Below, one piece after another: positions 9,051-18,160 of a DNA stretch of 26,441 bases; the stretch's first letter is position 1, and each line of letters starts with the position of its first letter. Position numbers and translations under genes: made by a program. The stretch lies in NCBI GenBank assembly GCA_003194525.1, contig NBIV01000536.1:1-26441 (forward strand), written 5' to 3'. The notes below the pieces were generated by a model. The model searched no databases. It saw only the letters and a list, made by a program, of their open reading frames with translations, and was not told the origin of the DNA. Origin of the DNA: Gracilariopsis chorda (lineage: Eukaryota > Rhodophyta > Florideophyceae > Gracilariales > Gracilariaceae).

Positions 9051-11755
9051 TCATGTTGTCTCGAATTGGCGTTTTCATCTGCGGAGTTTTCGTCAGCAAT
9101 TGCGGACGGAAGGGTTATGTCATTCACTCCTCGCATGTGTTCGGCGGTCGAAGCAGAGTGCGCTGACTCAGAATCTGATTCAGCAACAGCTGTTGAAGGA
9201 CTGTTATCTGGAGTTGGCTGTTGTTTGCTTGGTTCTTCGCAAACAAGCGAGTGATTCCTATTTCCATTCTTAGAGCGAGCCCGCTTCTTGACAAGTTTTG
9301 CAGGCGGCATCGTAATGTAACCAGTTCCAACACCCATGGCCCGCATCACTCGTGGAATGCAATCCTTAAGTTCGCGGTGACCCTCGATACCAAGATACGC
9401 CATATTAAGGTTCTCAACGCCATCAAGCTCCACTTTTCTGAGACCAGCTACATACATTCCATGACCACATCCTCTGTGGAAGAATGCAAGAGCCCAGTCA
9501 TCAGATCCATACGCATTTACAATTCGTCCCGCTACAACACCACGAAACTTCTTCCATCGTTCCGGGTCGGCAGTTATGGCCCCCCCCATTAGGAAAACAT
9601 TGTCAACAATCCCATGTGCTTTCCGCGATGCGAGAGACTCCAAGCACTTGAAAACAACACGTGCGCCCAGAGAATAAGCAAAGAGCGTAACGGGACGATT
9701 GCCATAACTTCTTTCCACAAGCACATCAGCCAGTTCATCACCAGCTCCATTGGAACGAGAGACAAGAATTGACCAGGGATTATCCACATAATCCATGCAG
9801 GACATGATTGTGAGCGGCATTGCAATGGCGAAGGCCACGGCGCCAGCCATCGTGGATGCAGCAGCCACGGCGTGCGGATATGTCTGCTGCAGCGTCGTAA
9901 CAGTGGCTTTTGAGGCCCAAAACTTGGCAAACGCCATAGCCATTTCAAAAAGGCGACGGGAATCCCATCGCAACGCTATGTGTTGGGAACACGGTAGCTC
10001 GAGCTTCAAGGCAGGCTCAAATTGGTCAAGCGCACTTCCAAAACCTCGATCCGTGAGCCATGCGGGTACACAAATGCAGACGTGAAGACTGGGTACATTA
10101 CTGGTGGATTCAAGCCCTCGTATACCGACCTTTCGCTTTTCTCGCTTCTTCTTCTTCTTCTTCTTCTTTCCAAACCCGGACTTCTTCTTATGATGCGTGG
10201 CTTCATCGTCGTACTCATCATCCTCATCCTCACTATGAGTCGGGGGGCGAGGTAGTTCCTTCTCAGGATCAAACTCAACTTTGGAAGCGGACTGCTCCGA
10301 AGAAGGTACATTCTCAATAGCTAGATGAGTATTTGCAGCTTCCTCTGCAAGTTGTCGTGCGACCATCTTCTCCCATCGTTTTCTTTCGCGTTCCATGCGT
10401 CGCTTCCGTTCTTCGATGACCCTGGGGTCGCCTGGATGCTCAAAATCGAATTCTTCAAGACTTGTAGCGATTCGATTTCTGGCCTTCTTGGCAGTGAATC
10501 CCGCACCAGCAAACCCGAAGAGACCCCCCACAACAGCAGTGGAGGCGACAGTGCCAGAGGCAGCGAGTCCCGCCGCGCTGGTGACACCGACACCAGCGAG
10601 AGCTGTTAACAAAGCAGGAGCAATAAGACCGCCAGTAAGTCCAAACATTACACCACCAACCAAAGTAATACCACCAATCTTCATAACCCTTCGAACGCGC
10701 ATTTTCTTTTTTCGCCGGGCGATAAGCAATTGGTCTATGGACTTGGGGTTGGATGCAGACGGATTTGAAGAGGATGTAGACTGACTGTCATCACTAGCGG
10801 TGGATGGGCGAGGAGTGAGTTGTGAGGAATTCTCAAAGTTGGTATCGGATGCGGATAGTTGCGCTTGTTGAAGGAGGTGAGTGGCTATTGCGAGTTCTAC
10901 GGCAGCGATTGCTTGCCATGGAATGCGAAAGTAGTGAGAGACAGCGGCGAGAAACGCCCTGCTCCTAGCGTCATAAGTACCCGTTGCGACGGAGAGAGCA
11001 AGCATTGCTTGCAAAGAGAGAAAACGGGAAGCTTCATCGCCAACGAGATTGACGCAGTCGCTTATAACGTCAGCACGGGTCGGAGAGGTGGGCTCAAGTG
11101 CCAGAAGAGCTGTTTGTTGACCGGGAGATAAATTGAGCGCCTGCAAAATGTTGGTGGCTTGAGTACGGGCAAATGCCACGCCGTTCAAATCTGTGGCGTG
11201 ATGGTTCAGAAGTACTACTCCCAAAGCGCCTAGGGCGTAGCGCTGTACGGGGTCTAAAGTGTGGAAACCTTTTAAGGGCTGGTCGTCGCTAAGAAGCGAA
11301 AAGGCTGGGGTGGGCGAATTGAGCGGATTATCGATAGGAACGGCTTCGGAAGTATGATTCTCGGACACGGGTTGTGCCTGTTGATGGTCAGATGAGTTGT
11401 TCAGTTGGTCCAAGGCGGAATTTGGAGGTGCGGATGCCAATAGAGTATTGTTACTACCTTGGTCAATTGTTGGTTTCTGTTGTTGAGGTTCGTGCATTGC
11501 AAGCGATGGTTCAGAGATGGAGCCATGCAACTGAGACTGGTTGGAACAAGCGTGCTTAGCGATACGAGCGCGGTCGAGGTTTCGGTCGCGGCTAGTAGGC
11601 TCCGGGGAAGCATCTCTGCGCGGGTGAATGGGAAGCGCCGATGCGGAGGAGGAGGGGTGAAGACGTTGGGGTTGGGAGGCGCGTAGCGGGGGCGCGGTAG
11701 CGAAGGGGGAGAAGACGGTATCACGCAGAGAGGGGGACGAGGATGTGGAGCTCAT
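8858..11755 (-). CDS. TMCO4/Mil1-like DUF726 alpha/beta-hydrolase family protein
   Basis: This 965-codon minus-strand frame starts at ATG 11755, which opens a Ser/Pro-rich low-complexity N-terminus (1-150). Residues 165-300 form the conserved helical region that precedes the hydrolase in this family. Residues 361-420 are a Gly/Ala-rich hydrophobic stretch, probably two membrane-inserting helices. A charged helix follows (440-475), then an acidic patch (508-519) and a Lys-rich run (523-542). The hydrolase fold covers about 555-810. The nucleophile motif is AYSLGAR (S695), Asp 752 or 753 lies in GSDDWALA, and H793 lies in IEGHRE. Together these make a credible Ser-Asp-His triad. Known relatives are human TMCO4 and yeast Mil1/YFL034W, which are membrane-associated; the substrate is not known from this sequence. 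Coding appears to leave this frame between 9050 and 8858 and continue in the Hsp70 SBD-like part, giving about 1,280 residues in total. No introns are apparent. Confidence 0.85.
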   Translation of the reverse strand: MSSTSSSPSLRDTVFSPFATAPPLRASQPQRLHPSSSASALPIHPRRDASPEPTSRDRNLDRARIAKHACSNQSQLHGSISEPSLAMHEPQQQKPTIDQGSNNTLLASAPPNSALDQLNNSSDHQQAQPVSENHTSEAVPIDNPLNSPTPAFSLLSDDQPLKGFHTLDPVQRYALGALGVVLLNHHATDLNGVAFARTQATNILQALNLSPGQQTALLALEPTSPTRADVISDCVNLVGDEASRFLSLQAMLALSVATGTYDARSRAFLAAVSHYFRIPWQAIAAVELAIATHLLQQAQLSASDTNFENSSQLTPRPSTASDDSQSTSSSNPSASNPKSIDQLLIARRKKKMRVRRVMKIGGITLVGGVMFGLTGGLIAPALLTALAGVGVTSAAGLAASGTVASTAVVGGLFGFAGAGFTAKKARNRIATSLEEFDFEHPGDPRVIEERKRRMERERKRWEKMVARQLAEEAANTHLAIENVPSSEQSASKVEFDPEKELPRPPTHSEDEDDEYDDEATHHKKKSGFGKKKKKKKKREKRKVGIRGLESTSNVPSLHVCICVPAWLTDRGFGSALDQFEPALKLELPCSQHIALRWDSRRLFEMAMAFAKFWASKATVTTLQQTYPHAVAAASTMAGAVAFAIAMPLTIMSCMDYVDNPWSILVSRSNGAGDELADVLVERSYGNRPVTLFAYSLGARVVFKCLESLASRKAHGIVDNVFLMGGAITADPERWKKFRGVVAGRIVNAYGSDDWALAFFHRGCGHGMYVAGLRKVELDGVENLNMAYLGIEGHRELKDCIPRVMRAMGVGTGYITMPPAKLVKKRARSKNGNRNHSLVCEEPSKQQPTPDNSPSTAVAESDSESAHSASTAEHMRGVNDITLPSAIADENSADENANSRQHDKMKSEKSNPDGGLLVSQNPSLGFRGGHGGLAVLKANPAQIRNKMGNGPRTYPTVFSCPIPQRG

Positions 11756-12760
11756 GACGCGCGGCGGGGGGCCGTGGGTTCATTGCGGAGTGGGGGGCGA
11801 CGCGGACGATGCGCAGACATGGCGCGACGCGCTGCTGAGGCAGACACGGCGCGAGTTCTGTGCGCACGCGTGGCGACTGTTTTCTGCTGCACGTTGGCGC
11901 TGCTGGTTGGTGCGCTTCGGCTTGCTGTGTTTGGCTGCCCGCTTGCTGTTGGGCAAGTGTAGTGCGCAGCCCGAAATGTGGTCCCGTAAGCCGCACTACA
12001 CTGCCCGAAATTCAAATAGGTCAACAGACCAGCGGCCTTGCTCGTGAAGAGCAAGGGCAGTGAGGATCTGTTGAGTACCTCAGAACATGTACAAGAGTAG
12101 AGTTTTTGCATTGGTAGTAGCAAAAAGACAACGTAGAACTCAAACAACAACATATTTAGACTTTACTATATGAAATTTAGCATAAGAGCAAGTCTAGCAG
12201 AGAGCTATATCCCCAAAAAATCTTAAAATATCGCGCCTAGGAGATTTTGGTCTCCCTACCAGCGTTCTTATTGCCATTTCTCGTTGCCATATCCGCCTCG
12301 TGATTTCTTTTTTCATTTCAGTACGAGGAAACTATAGGAATGAAAGTAGACACCGTGATTTGAAATTTTAATGGGTTTTGAGGACTTCATTGACCTATCA
12401 GAGCACTGGTTCTATATCTAACAGATTTCTGGCTGGTAAAATGAGCGGGAAACAAATCTTCGCGGCAACAAAAAGCATTTTCTGCTAGGACCTCTATCTG
12501 TTCACAACTTGAAATCTTGTAAATTTAGTAGCCGGAGCAATCAAACAGAAGCAAAGCAATCGAACGGCGTCCTTCGAACATGTTGGCTGTGATTCTTTGT
12601 ACCCCATAAAAGGCGCTTGGTTGAGCTCTGATCCCTCCGCTAGCTTTTCTTGTATTTCAAATAGCTCGTACTCGTAGTAAAGCATATTGCACTTGACTGG
12701 TAGACTTGCACATTATTTGGGATGCTAAATTGAATGTTATTTTCAAGAGAAGTGTCTATA
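11756..12760. other. Intergenic stretch, 5' flank of the DUF726 gene
   Basis: The first ~250 bases are GC-rich and presumably hold the minus-strand promoter and leader of the DUF726 gene; I could not pick out a TATA box. The sequence turns AT-rich after about 12150. Short frames on both strands have no recognisable content. It ends at the left boundary of the element 2 LTR, and the five bases before it (CTATA, 12756-12760) are the candidate left target-site copy. Confidence 0.5.
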
Positions 12761-13556
12761 TGAAGTGCAATGCCCTCAGAGAGGGATTCTTGGTACTTGG
12801 TTGATTTCCCGAATGTTTTGGTAATGTAGTCTTTGCATGAACTACGACCACTAATAGTGGATTTGACACATGGGACACGGAAGGATCAATTGGCAGTTGG
12901 CCACAGTAGTGGGCATGAACCACTAAAGTGGGGTAATTTAGTTAATCCTATTTATTATTTTTACACCCATTTCTGGGATGGTTAGTACTTAGTGCGCCGG
13001 CGGATTGCCGTCGCATCAGTAAACCTTCTTCAGAAAGGGACCCCAACCTGGGGAATGTGCTCTAGACCGCACCGCCTTCGCGTATTCTCTACTCTTCTTT
13101 GGAGGGAAGCGCCGTCGCATACGGGAAGTCTAACCCCCTTGCCTGTCTAAAGGACCCGAGTATTCGGACTGTTATTCCAGCTGTCTTGGTGTTCTCCTTG
13201 TATAACGTTTATTTACCGGCACTGCCGTTAGTCTTCGTCACGACACTCGTGACTCAGCTCCCCCTTATTGTTCCCTTTACAGGGTGGCTTTCCCACTACC
13301 CACGGCTCGTGTTCGCGCCTGCCACTAACGTGGAAACCTCACCTCTCTAAAGGACGACCACCCCCATACACCGCTCCTGCAGATACCCGATTCTTGCCTT
13401 AACCTCCCTACGCAAGTCGCGACGGGTGGCCTCGGCTTTACAATCCGACATAGTCGTGCCACTCCTGGGAGGGCTTTACCCAACTGGGCTCACCACTAAC
13501 GAGGAAAGATCCCAAACGTCTTTCGGTGCGCTCCCGCTTCCGGTCATTGCACTACA
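12761..13556 (+). repeat. 5' LTR of element 2
   Basis: The LTR starts TGAAGTGCAATGCC and ends GCACTACA, about 796 bp. Both ends align with the element 1 LTR read on its own sense strand (TGAAGAGCATTGCC ... GCACCACA). An internal block, TACTTAGTGCGC-C/T-GG, is also shared. The boundary is fixed on the right by the primer-binding site at 13560. Confidence 0.82.
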
Positions 13557-13559
13557 AAG

Positions 13560-13581
13560 TGGTCTTTTGACTTATAATCGG
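13560..13581 (+). other. Primer-binding site of element 2
   Basis: TGGTCTTTTGACTTATAATC begins three bases after the LTR end. It opens with TGG, as expected for pairing to the CCA end of a tRNA. Element 1 has the same 3-base gap and a PBS that starts TGGTCT. I could not name the tRNA. Confidence 0.55.
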
Positions 13582-13672
13582 TTTTGGGGTTTGGTTCCCT
13601 CTTTCGAGGTTTTGTTTCTTTTGTTTGTTTTCCGGAAGTTCCGTTGTTTTCCCCTCGTAACGATTAGCCCTC

Positions 13673-14203
13673 ATGTTGAGGAAGACCTGCTCTGCGGAGC
13701 CTGCGACTACGCGCAGTCGCTCCCACAATGGTGGAGATAACCCCGAAGTTCGGTTCGTTTCTCGGATCCCGACTAGGCCCAAATCCAGCCATGCTGGGGG
13801 TGCCTCGTCTAGGACTCCAAACCCATCCCGGGAACCTCGGAACTCCACGTCGACCCCGCTATCTAATGCCGTGGATGGTGCTCATCTGGCTCTGGCCGTG
13901 GCCGCCGCCGCACCTGAACCCCGTCTGACGGGCGATAACACCCCCCAGGGTAATTCCCTGGAATCTCAGGTTCATGCTTTGTGGACCGCCCACGACACCC
14001 TTGTCGGGGAATTACAAACCCTCCGTGAGTTAGTGATGGACACCCCTACAAAGGTAGTCGCAGAGGGTCTCCGTATCTTACGGTCCGATGTCAACTCTAT
14101 GTTAGAGAGTTTGGGGCAACCCGCCACCTTCATAGGAGGAGTTGAGTCTCGAGCTGCGTTGGCTCCAGGGGGAGCAACGTCTACAAAGGAATCGAAAATT
14201 TGA
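13673..14203 (+). pseudogene. Gag N-terminal part of element 2
   Basis: The frame starts at ATG 13673 with MLRKTCSAEPATTRSRSH and is collinear with the Gag of element 1 (MSRKPSDADPAITRSRSH). Shared blocks include GGDNP-E/D-VR and, later, the segment around RSDVN-x-LES near residues 137-145. The N-terminus is Pro/Ser/Ala-rich and a helical region of coiled-coil type lies near 95-150. It stops at 14203. The capsid-like core seen in element 1 is not readable downstream here, so the protein is truncated. Confidence 0.65.
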
Positions 14204-14715
14204 GGTATAAGAGTCGCTATTACTGAAATCAAAGAGAGTAACGTCAGTAATGATCAGACTACCCCAGTACGATAAGACACTACTGATAACACCAATGCTG
14301 TGGCTGAACCGTCATCGTCAACGAGGAAGGACAATCGCACTCGCGAAGTTGTGAAACCCACCTACAAGACGGTCTCTGCCAACCTATATGCGGTTTCTTA
14401 AGGCGATTGCAACCTACGTTGGTTGTTCTCATGGTGTAGAGAACAACGAGGCTCCGTGAAATTACTGACGTCAATTCTGAGAGGGTTTGGGCACAATTAA
14501 TACCTTCATTGGTGAGATTGGACGCAATGGCCTATGCCGTGACAGCGTTGCTGTTGGCAAGTACGGAGAACCGGGTTACAGTGCCAGAGAATGCTGACGC
14601 TGGTGGAAAGGCTCTATGGCGACCGGCCGAAAATGCAACACAATTCGGTGACGCACAGTAATCTTGTGGCTCTGGTGTGCTTGACCAAAACAAACCAGAT
14701 GGTGGTTAAAGGACC
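14204..14715 (+). other. Degenerate gag remainder of element 2
   Basis: All plus-strand frames contain several stops here. The position is that of the rest of gag, but I could not read a capsid core in it. It ends at the TTGTT target copy created by element 1. Confidence 0.45.
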
Positions 14716-14720
14716 TTGTT
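14716..14720. repeat. Target-site duplication of element 1, left copy
   Basis: TTGTT directly precedes the TG of the left LTR and is repeated at 26384-26388 after the CA of the right LTR. A 5-bp duplication is the usual size for Ty3/gypsy integrases. Confidence 0.85.
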
Positions 14721-15573
14721 TGTGGTGCAATGCCCAGTGATCGGAAAACACGCCGAAGACGTTCGGGATCTTCCTCTCACGAGTGTAGCACAGCGAAAGA
14801 GCCCTTCCAGGGATGACACGACGAAGTCCGGTGTAAACCGAGGTCAACCTTCGCGACTAGCGCAGGAAGGTGAATAGGTAAACCTGTAACACAATGCAAT
14901 ACTCCGTTGAGGAGGGATGACTCCACACAGTGGCGCACACACGACAGATGTCGGTATGAGCCGCGGATAGCGGGAACTATCCTAAATAGGAAAGGGGAAA
15001 TATAAAGGAATATGGGGGAATGGGACAAAGGAAAGGGACGACAACGAGTCACGCGAGTGGCTCGGGGGAGGCCCGGCACTGCCGAGAAATATACCGTATA
15101 CAAGGGCGAAACCACAACAATGGGAGCAATCCTCAAGAGGGGTATCTTGGCGAGCAAGGCGGTTGAGCACACCGTAGGCAACGGGATATCTCTCCTAAAT
15201 GGAGTCGAGTACCGCCGAATGCGAATGAGCTCAGAGCCAAGTTCTTGGAGTAGAACACCCTTGGTGGGGAAGATTTAATGGTGCGGCGGCCGCGAGGCCA
15301 GCGCACTAAGTAGTGTAGCTTCCCTAGTGTAATTAATAATTAAATAGATAATTAAATAAATATATAACAACCACCCGTTCACTATCTATCCTTGCCTGCA
15401 ACCCTTGCCCACGCCCGTGTTCCACGTGTACCACTGGTGTACCGGGCCAACTCCTGCTCGCAGGCAGTGCCACCTGGCACGGGGAAAAGTCATGTATGAA
15501 CATGTATGAAAGCCGGTGCGACCGGGAAAATTAACAAGTCCCCAGATGTCCCTCTTACGAGGCATGCTCTTCA
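14721..15573 (-). repeat. 3' LTR of element 1 (left copy)
   Basis: A direct repeat of 25527-26383, with TGTGGTGCAATGCCC at the left end and GCATGCTCTTCA at the right end as read on the plus strand. It contains an AT-rich block with TATATA at 15361-15366. It is the 3' LTR because the polypurine tract abuts its right side. On the plus strand it lies just upstream of the opposite-strand frame at 15621. Confidence 0.95.
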
Positions 15574-15586
15574 TACCTCCCTCCTT
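15574..15586 (-). other. Polypurine tract of element 1
   Basis: On the minus strand AAGGAGGGAGGTA lies immediately before the 3' LTR, the expected place for plus-strand DNA priming during reverse transcription. Confidence 0.75.
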
Positions 15587-15620
15587 AGTCAGCGAGGCGA
15601 CCTCGAAGAGTTAAGCCGCG

Positions 15621-17504
15621 ATGGCGGAAAGTCCACGTAAAGGGGTGTCGCCTCCCGGCTCACCGGCTGCTTCTCTGGAAATCCAGCGTCATCCCACCTC
15701 GACTTCGAGTTCTTCTGACATCCCGATTCCTCGGCTTTTTCCCAACTCTACAACTTCGTCCCCCATGTTCAACCTTCCACCTAACCAACCTTCCAACCCT
15801 GCTCGGGGATTCGGCACCGGCTTCCGGTCTGCTCCGATTCCTCGGCGTGAAAGTTCGTCCTCTTCGGAGGAGCCTCCGGTGCTACCGGCTCACACGAACC
15901 GCCCTGTCGCGGGTATGTTCCATGGTCAGGCGCCTCCTCCAGCTTGGCCGATCTATGACTCCCTCGTTGGGGCGAATCCGAACACTCGGCTTGGTTCCCT
16001 CAGGTTGAGCCATGCGCCCTGGTTTCACCGGCTTGCCGTCTGCGACGAGGAACTGATCCAATCTTACACCGATAGCACGGAAAACCTTCCGGGAGACCTT
16101 CCCGGCGTCATCACCATGTCATGGGACTGGCGCAATCGAATTGCAGTACCCGTTCATCACGTTCGCCGCAATGCGGGAGAGTCCGCGGCCACCGCGCATG
16201 CCGCGCTCGTGCGGTTGGCTCACCTCCGGCTTCGCCGGGCTCCGTTCGAAGTACCAGTTCCACTGGACACAACCTTCGATGTCCTGTTTTACTGCACTCG
16301 CGGAGAGATGTCCTATTGCGACCGGCTCGCCGGACTGGAAACCTTCGCGTAGAGGAATACTCCGATTGCCCGGCAGGAAGCCATGTTGTGGGCGAGACCG
16401 ATTCTTCGGGCGGAATTCCGTTATCTTCCCCGGGCATCCCGGTCGAACTTCCTTCAGAATTTCATCCGTTATGAACGGCGTTGGAGAGCCCCAACCGGGT
16501 ATTTTGTCCAGTATCAGAATACGGAGATCGAACGCGTCGCTGCGCCGCACCGACGAGGTCGGTATGTTCCTCTCCCCCGTTGATGGGGTGCCCTTGAGGC
16601 GTGCTGGGGGTGCTACATCGAGCTCCCCCCCGTCTTCACCTATGCAGGATCCTCCATGGTATGGGATCCCCGCTCCGGGTTCTGGTCGGTTGTGGTCACA
16701 GAGTGGGCGGTCCGCACTGCGGCTTATATCCTCGCGGAGGCGTATGACCAGTATATACTGTGGTATATTCAACCGCGTGTGCGGGCAGCCATCCGACGCT
16801 TGGACATGCGAGTCCCCCTTGGGGGTGTGGCTAACGCCGAAGAGATGCTCTCCCTGCTCGATTTCCTCGAGGGCGTCAACTGGGATGAAGTTCCCATCGA
16901 CAACTCCCAAAGGAGGCTTCACCACAATGGTTCTGGCCCCGGTTTAGGGAGGAACACCGCGCTAGCGGGAGATTGCATCTTCTTTGACACCTGGGAATAT
17001 AGGGAGCTTACCCGTAAAGAGGCAGAAGGTTACCGGAATGCTCCGCGAACGGTTCCTCCGGACCACCCGAGGGGGTTCGTCGATTCGGACGATTATTACC
17101 GATCCTATATCGGAAGCGACCCCATGGTGGATAACGAGCCGGACGATGCCGAGATGGCCGAGGCCGCGGTCCCTAGCGAGGGTGGTGCCGACGGAGTCAG
17201 TGACGGTTCCGTGCAGCACGGGGTTTCCGGTTCGCCAGGTCCTTCCGTTCCAACGGGTCCGAGCCCGGCGACGGCGGCATCTCCGGCCTCCGCTCTGACG
17301 GCGTCGGGTCCTGAAACGGTGGCACCGCCCACTTCCGTTCCGAGGGCGACGGTTCGGGAGCCCGGTGATTCCTGCGATGTCATCGCGCAATTCCTCCGAG
17401 AGGTGGGCCTTAGCCGTAATGAAGTTACGGGGGATGTCGCCGCAATGCGGGATGCGCTTGCTAACCGCTTGGGGGGCGGTCCTCCTCCATCGGATGGGTC
17501 CTGA
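15621..17504 (+). pseudogene. Opposite-strand ORF of element 1, unknown family, two in-frame stops
   Basis: This plus-strand frame runs from ATG 15621 (context gccgcgATGG) to 17504, about 627 codons. It is broken only by TAG at 16350-16352 and TGA at 16581-16583, and stays open between and after them. The N-terminal ~110 residues are Ser/Pro-rich. The middle is aromatic-rich and ordered in look, for example MSWDWRNRIAVPVHHV and WYIQPRVRAAIRRLD. The C-terminus has an acidic patch, then a Pro/Ala/Thr-rich linker, then a last conserved-looking segment (CDVIAQFLREVGLSRNEV). Third codon positions lean to G/C. I recognise no domain. It lies within the LTR boundaries, starts 48 bp from the 3' LTR, and is convergent with pol. 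Antisense ORFs in this position are known in some plant Ty3/gypsy lineages (Grande, Ogre/Tat). Transcription from the LTR in the reverse sense is inferred. Other long frames over the same bases look like shadows. Confidence 0.55.
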
Positions 17505-18011
17505 TCCCCTGCGGAGTTTTGGCTTGAGATAGACTGATAGATAGCATGATCGAAAAAATGATGAGCCCCTATGGGGGTGTTGTCCCATTGTGTGCACTTC
17601 CTCTCCATGTCGGAGCTTTCCCCGAAGGGTGTCGCTTTCCGCTTCACGGTTAGTCTCCGTCCTCTGACGGTGACGTACCCTGCCGGGAGGTAGCGCTTCG
17701 CTCATTTCCAACGGTTTGGTGCACTTCGGAAAACGTGCGCCATCACTGATGGGGAAAACCGTGCATACGGTGGCGACCGTGGTCGCAAACCAGCATGCTG
17801 GATGAAAACCCACTTGTGTGGTTCAAATCGAAAAGAATGTAGATGTGGTAGCTCGAGGCTACACTAGTAGTGTTCCGATATCATATCGGCGGTTCCGCCG
17901 TAGGCGGTGTGCATGACTGGGTAACCCTGCTTCTGTACCGTCCGAGACGGGCTAACCCACTTGTGCGTTACACAGCGTTGCCGGCGTGGCCGTTCCCGCG
18001 TTGCGGTGATA
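17505..18011. other. Spacer between pol and the opposite-strand ORF
   Basis: This ~500-bp stretch separates the end of pol (minus) from the end of the opposite-strand frame (plus). No gene is readable. It contains the short palindrome GGCGGttCCGCC near 17887-17898. Transcripts from both sides would end here. Confidence 0.4.
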
Positions 18012-18160
18012 CTAAATTACCTTGGAACGGGCGAGGTGCTCGATGGGCTCCCAAGTATCCCATGATGGGTCGTTTCCGTACCAACGGGAGCGTTATTCCA
18101 ATATACCCTTTCCGTTGTAACGGTGTGCTATCACTCGGTCGAGGATGTACTCCTGTACGA
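18012..18160 (-). pseudogene. Chromodomain at the C-terminus of element 1 Pol
   Basis: Residues FVQEYILDRVIAHR begin the domain at about 18158. After a TAA at 18093-18095, the same frame goes on with RWYGNDPSWDTWEP and IEHLARSKVI, which is the conserved second half of a chromodomain. A second in-frame stop (TAG) lies at 18012-18014. The TAA stands where an aromatic residue is usual. Chromodomains of chromoviruses bind histone marks such as methylated H3K9 and steer integration to heterochromatin; that role is family knowledge. Confidence 0.75.

Larger units (their letters stand above)
12761..14715 (+). mobile_element. Ty3/gypsy element 2, 5' part, interrupted by element 1
   Basis: This plus-strand element is related to element 1. 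It has an LTR (12761-13556), a primer-binding site 3 bases later, an untranslated leader and a gag reading frame from 13673. It is cut at 14715 by the insertion of element 1 and continues at 26389 beyond that element. Its LTR and Gag are recognisably homologous to those of element 1 but well diverged, so the two are different families or old relatives. The 3' portion and 3' LTR lie outside the window. Confidence 0.85.

Noticed and set aside
12494..12685. A 63-codon minus-strand frame
   Set aside because: It is short, in an AT-rich gene-less stretch, with no motif or context.
16119..17813. Long frames on the minus strand (16119-16925, 16962-17813) and in another plus frame (16141-16947)
   Set aside because: They overlap the plus-strand frame 15621-17504, have no domain and look like shadows of its GC-rich codons. 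None extends across the full region.
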